A stretch of 9,287 nucleotides of DNA from Thiomargarita sp. (GTDB lineage: Bacteria; Pseudomonadota; Gammaproteobacteria; Beggiatoales; Beggiatoaceae), in NCBI GenBank assembly GCA_020721025.1, contig DYNO01000135.1:1-9287 (forward strand), written 5' to 3'. Below are positions 6,708-9,287 of the stretch, in pieces. Made by a program: the position numbers and the translations under genes. Numbering within the stretch: position 1 is the first letter of the stretch; each line of letters opens with the position of its first letter. Below the pieces are notes generated by a model that searched no databases, was not told the DNA's origin, and saw only the letters and a program-made list of their open reading frames with translations.

Positions 6708-7517
6708 TTAGTCAACTGTTTTTGCATCCATCGCGCTGCGTAATTCACCTAAAAAAGCCGCCATACTGCCAATTAATTGGGATTCACTAACGGTTTCAAC
6801 ATATTTTACCAACGCACTGCCCACAATGACCGCATCACTGATTTTTGCCACTTGCGCCGCAGTTTTCGCATTGGAAATCCCAAAGCCCACGCCAACCGGT
6901 AATTGGGTATGATGCCGAATTTCTTCAACTTTTTGAGCCACCGTATCGACTTCTAAATTCGCACTGCCCGTTACCCCTTTCAATGAAACATAGTATAGAT
7001 AACCACGAGCTTGTTGACAAATTTTTTCAATCCGCCCTGGTGTGCTGGTGGGCGCAAGCAGAAAAATTGGAGCTAAATCATGATGGATCAAAATATTGGT
7101 AAATTCATCACTTTCTTCGGGAGGCAAATCCACCACTAACACGCCATCCACTCCAGCCGCTTGTGCAGTTTTGGCAAATTGTTCATATCCCATTATTTCA
7201 ATTGGGTTTAAGTATCCCATCAAAACAATCGGGGTAGTTGTATTGGTGGCGCGAAATTCTGTCATGATTGCCAAGACACGAGTTAGGGTCATACCGGCGG
7301 CTAAGGCTCGTTCACTGGCGCGCTGAATCACGGGACCATCTGCCATCGGATCAGAAAAAGGCATCCCAATTTCAAGCACATCCGCACCGGCAGCGACCAA
7401 GGCGTGCATGAGGGGAAGGGTGATATGGGGTTGAGGATCACCGGCAGTAATAAAGGGAATGAGTGCACTGCGGTGCTGAGATTTCAGTTGTTTAAAACAG
7501 CCCGTTAAACGATTCAT
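6708..7517 (-). CDS. trpA: Tryptophan synthase alpha chain
   Basis: The 269-residue TIM-barrel subunit cleaves indole-3-glycerol phosphate to indole and glyceraldehyde-3-phosphate, passing indole to TrpB in the alpha2-beta2 complex. With the ATG at 7517 the catalytic residues fall at E49 (VLEIGMPFSDP) and D60 (MADGP), the same numbers as in E. coli. PFITAGDP (21-28), YYVSLKGVTGSAN (the mobile active-site loop) and GFGISN with VGSALVK (phosphate binding) are all present. A TTG at 7541 is also in frame, but it coincides with the probable -10 element, so I prefer the ATG despite its weak Shine-Dalgarno site. No trpB is adjacent: the next gene upstream encodes a TPR protein. trpA is therefore separated from the usual trpB-trpA pair, unless trpB lies elsewhere on the chromosome. 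Confidence 0.96.
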   Translation of the reverse strand: MNRLTGCFKQLKSQHRSALIPFITAGDPQPHITLPLMHALVAAGADVLEIGMPFSDPMADGPVIQRASERALAAGMTLTRVLAIMTEFRATNTTTPIVLMGYLNPIEIMGYEQFAKTAQAAGVDGVLVVDLPPEESDEFTNILIHHDLAPIFLLAPTSTPGRIEKICQQARGYLYYVSLKGVTGSANLEVDTVAQKVEEIRHHTQLPVGVGFGISNAKTAAQVAKISDAVIVGSALVKYVETVSESQLIGSMAAFLGELRSAMDAKTVD

Positions 7518-7540
7518 GTGGATAGTGTCTGCAAGATTCA

Positions 7541-7568
7541 ATTATCATGATTTTAACACGTTTTTGAA
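7541..7568 (-). promoter_or_regulatory. Possible trpA promoter
   Basis: On the minus strand TTCAAA (7568-7563) and GATAAT (7546-7541, five of six -10 matches) are 16 bases apart. Transcription would start near 7533, just upstream of ATG 7517 and downstream of the alternative TTG start. No trp leader peptide or attenuator is visible in so short a leader. Confidence 0.4.
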
Positions 7569-7646
7569 GTTTGGTCGCGCCCATCGCGATAGGATTTTTC
7601 AACGATAACCTATTGATTAATAACAATAAAATGACAGCTACTTAGC

Positions 7647-8396
7647 TCATGACAGATTTTGTTTTGCAATATCAATCCATTGTTTTTGAGTTTGTTGATA
7701 ACCACGCGATAATTTTTTCGCTTGATTCACAATGTCTTTAAAGAGCTGTTGTGATTTTTCAGTATGTCCTAATTTCTTTAATAACAACGCATAACGACAT
7801 TTCGCTTCGTAACCTGCGTAATATTCGGCTAAAATTTGGTATTCCGCTAAGGCGACATCGTATTGCTCCAATCCTTCTAAACTGCGAGCGTATAGCAAAT
7901 GTCCTTCGGCTGATTTAAACTTTGGATTATGCTGAATTAATGCTTCTAATGTGGCGCGACTGTCCGCAAAATTGCCGTGATGAAACTGTGCTGTTGCCAA
8001 ACCGAGCATGATATCGGGATCAGTAAGATAAATACCGGTTAATGAACTTCGATACAATTCAATAGCTTCCTCATACATCTCGGCATGAATACATTCTTTA
8101 GCGAGATTGATTTTATTTGCAACATTATTTGCAACATTATCGGAACGCGCCAATTCCGCCGCCAGCCGTTTTAAATCTCGATGAGGATCAACTGCTTTGA
8201 GAATTTTATTGGCAACTGCCCTGCCTTCTCGGGTGCGACGCAATTCGGGCAATAATTCAAAAAACACATACAACACACTGCCAATGCCGGGGAAAAATAA
8301 AATCACCCATAACCACGGATCCCGTCTTCCCGTTTTCATGGCGTGGATGATGAGGAGCAGTTGGATGAGCGTTGACAATACAATCAAAAAAGGCAT
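7647..8396 (-). CDS. Membrane-anchored TPR-repeat protein
   Basis: This 249-residue protein starts at ATG 8396, set by a strong Shine-Dalgarno site (AAGGAGAA, 8408-8401). An upstream in-frame start at 8435 would put that site inside the gene and is rejected. Two hydrophobic segments (about 3-20 and 28-47) form an N-terminal membrane anchor. The second, PWLWVILFFPGIGSVLYVFFELLPE, resembles the short N-terminal membrane domain of phospholipase-D/cardiolipin-synthase-type proteins. A charged helix follows, then tetratricopeptide-type helical repeats from about 95 to 225 (for example EEAIELYRSSL, GNFADSRATLEALIQHNP, EQYDVALAEYQILAEYY). TPRs are protein-protein docking scaffolds, so a role in assembling or regulating a membrane complex is likely, but the partner is unknown. 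A 12-bp in-frame duplication gives NVAN-NVAN at 87-94. There is no operon partner on either side. Confidence 0.85.
   Translation of the reverse strand: MPFLIVLSTLIQLLLIIHAMKTGRRDPWLWVILFFPGIGSVLYVFFELLPELRRTREGRAVANKILKAVDPHRDLKRLAAELARSDNVANNVANKINLAKECIHAEMYEEAIELYRSSLTGIYLTDPDIMLGLATAQFHHGNFADSRATLEALIQHNPKFKSAEGHLLYARSLEGLEQYDVALAEYQILAEYYAGYEAKCRYALLLKKLGHTEKSQQLFKDIVNQAKKLSRGYQQTQKQWIDIAKQNLS
8115..8138 (-). repeat. Perfect 12-bp tandem duplication inside the TPR gene
   Basis: ATTTGCAACATT occurs twice in direct succession on the plus strand. It keeps the reading frame and duplicates the four residues NVAN in the linker between the membrane anchor and the TPR domain. It looks like a recent slippage event. 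Confidence 0.85.
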
Positions 8397-8433
8397 AATG
8401 TTCTCCTTTTCAAATTCAAAAAAAGCGATGCAC

Positions 8434-8462
8434 AATATTCTAAGTTTTTGATTTCAAATCAA
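8434..8462 (-). promoter_or_regulatory. Possible promoter with overlapping palindrome for the TPR gene
   Basis: On the minus strand TTGATT (8462-8457) and AATATT (8439-8434) are 17 bases apart, each with four of six consensus matches. The -35 region lies in a near-perfect palindrome, TTGATTTGAAATCAA (8462-8448), which could bind a dimeric regulator. The start site would be near 8427, about 30 bases before the ATG. Confidence 0.35.
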
Positions 8463-8515
8463 TAGGTTGCACATTTTGCTACGGAACAATGGATAACAAC
8501 ATTCTTCCATCTGGG

Positions 8516-9157
8516 TTAAAAATCCGCACCGTCTTCATGCTCAAATTTTTCCTCATGGCAACAATCCCCCCAGCGTTCCAGCGACCATTGTCCGCGATCA
8601 TAACTGAAAATATTCAAACTTGCATTCCATACATGAAAATTGCGCGGACTTTCCAATGGAATCTGAAAGGTGTGTTTTAATAAATTGGCTAAAATTCCCC
8701 CATGCGTGACGGCAACAACGGTTTGACCCGCATGACGTTGGGCAATTTCTGCAAAACAATCCACACAGCGTTGATAACATTGCTGCATACTTTCCCCTTG
8801 GGGAATGACGTAATGTAATAAATCTGCTTGATACTGCGCGTATATTTCCGGGTATTTTGCGATAAATTCTTCCCGACACATGCCTTGAAAAATCCCCAAA
8901 TTGCGCTCCCGGAGCCGCGGGTCTAACACAATATCACGAGCAGTTTCCGTTGCAATACATTGGGCAGTACGATGGGCGCGGGTTAAATCGCTGCTGTACA
9001 ATACATCAAATGGCATTTTTTTCATCCGTTTCCCTACGGCGTGGGCTTGTGCTAACCCTCGTTTTGTCAGTGGACTATCGGCATGTCCTTGATATTTCCC
9101 TTCGAGATTCCAAGTGGTTTCGCCGTGCCTAATCACAATCATTTTCGTCGCTGGCAT
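8516..9157 (-). CDS. Histidine phosphatase family protein (phosphoglycerate-mutase/CobC-like)
   Basis: The 213-residue cytoplasmic phosphatase belongs to the branch-1 histidine phosphatase superfamily. The catalytic RHGETTWN motif places R10 and the phospho-accepting H11 at the N-terminus. Supporting residues are R60 in SSDLTRAHRTA, E84 in LRERNLGIFQG and the second catalytic histidine H152 in VTHGG. I chose ATG 9157, which gives MPATKMIVIRHGE and a typical length. ATG 9142 is possible, and a TTG at 9211 would add 18 unsupported residues. No Shine-Dalgarno site decides it. The family includes GpmB-like phosphatases, alpha-ribazole phosphatase CobC and broad sugar-phosphate phosphatases. The sequence alone does not identify the substrate, and no cobalamin genes are nearby. 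The C-terminal tail (CCHEEKFEHEDGADF) is unusually acidic and His/Cys-rich. Confidence 0.92.
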   Translation of the reverse strand: MPATKMIVIRHGETTWNLEGKYQGHADSPLTKRGLAQAHAVGKRMKKMPFDVLYSSDLTRAHRTAQCIATETARDIVLDPRLRERNLGIFQGMCREEFIAKYPEIYAQYQADLLHYVIPQGESMQQCYQRCVDCFAEIAQRHAGQTVVAVTHGGILANLLKHTFQIPLESPRNFHVWNASLNIFSYDRGQWSLERWGDCCHEEKFEHEDGADF

Positions 9158-9287
9158 CTGAATATCGATATTGTTAAGTGAGAGTATTTTTAGCGGGAAT
9201 TGACAATACAAGCATCTTTTCAGCGGATATTTTCAACGAATTGTAAGAAACACGCCAATGCTTCTGTCATCAATGCACCGTGCTAGT

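Noticed and set aside
6024..7608. TCAACGATAA three times between genes (6024, 6193, 7599)
   Set aside because: The ten-mer is short and AT-rich, and the flanks agree only loosely (ATTGAT a variable distance on). It may be a dispersed repeat but cannot be separated from chance here.
7636..7647. AGCTAAGTAGCT hairpin at the end of the TPR gene as a terminator
   Set aside because: The four-pair stem is too weak and there is no proper T-tract. I could not place a convincing rho-independent terminator anywhere in the window.
7606..8468. AACCTATTGATT at 7606-7617 and inverted at 8457-8468, on either side of the TPR gene
   Set aside because: A 12-base match is expected a few times by chance in a 9-kb AT-rich window, and neither copy extends further.
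9220..9270. Short minus-strand open frame of 16 codons near the right edge (MTEALACFLQFVENIR)
   Set aside because: It is very short, with an in-frame stop five codons upstream of the ATG, so it is neither the tail of a gene entering the window nor a convincing small protein.

Overview
The window looks like chromosomal DNA from a moderately AT-rich gammaproteobacterium. The multi-sensor kinase genes next to a YfiR-type gene, the housekeeping proteins and the scattered mobile-element debris recall filamentous sulfur oxidisers of the Beggiatoa/Thiothrix type. That placement is a guess from protein style and was not tested. Every gene I can support lies on the minus strand, so transcription runs from high to low coordinates.

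Right part (about 6270-9160): four housekeeping or hypothetical genes. In transcription order they are a histidine-phosphatase (phosphoglycerate-mutase-like) enzyme, a membrane-anchored TPR protein with a strong Shine-Dalgarno site, tryptophan synthase alpha chain (trpA, with no trpB beside it) and a small exported protein of unknown function.

Middle (about 5600-6265): a gene-poor stretch of mobile-element debris. It holds a 123-bp MITE-like inverted-repeat element with GACC on both sides, one copy of a 21-bp dispersed repeat, and the decayed 3' end of an IS200/IS605-type tnpB. The tnpB remnant still shows its zinc-ribbon and final catalytic motif, but split over three reading frames with stop codons.

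Left-centre (1213-5568): a compact three-gene signalling operon. It runs from a secreted YfiR-family (DUF4154) protein to a membrane hybrid histidine kinase with a CHASE8-like periplasmic domain, then to a soluble REC-PAS-histidine kinase that overlaps the previous gene by 8 bp. In the known YfiBNR system, periplasmic YfiR represses YfiN, a CHASE8-containing diguanylate cyclase. Here the same kind of periplasmic pair appears to be wired to a phosphorelay. This is the most interesting system in the window. A 21-bp repeat in inverted orientation lies on each side of this operon plus the tnpB remnant.

Left end (55-1072): nadD and rsfS, one base apart, the conserved NAD-biosynthesis/ribosome-silencing pair. 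A good sigma-70-like promoter lies upstream of nadD, and one copy of the 21-bp repeat sits in its leader.
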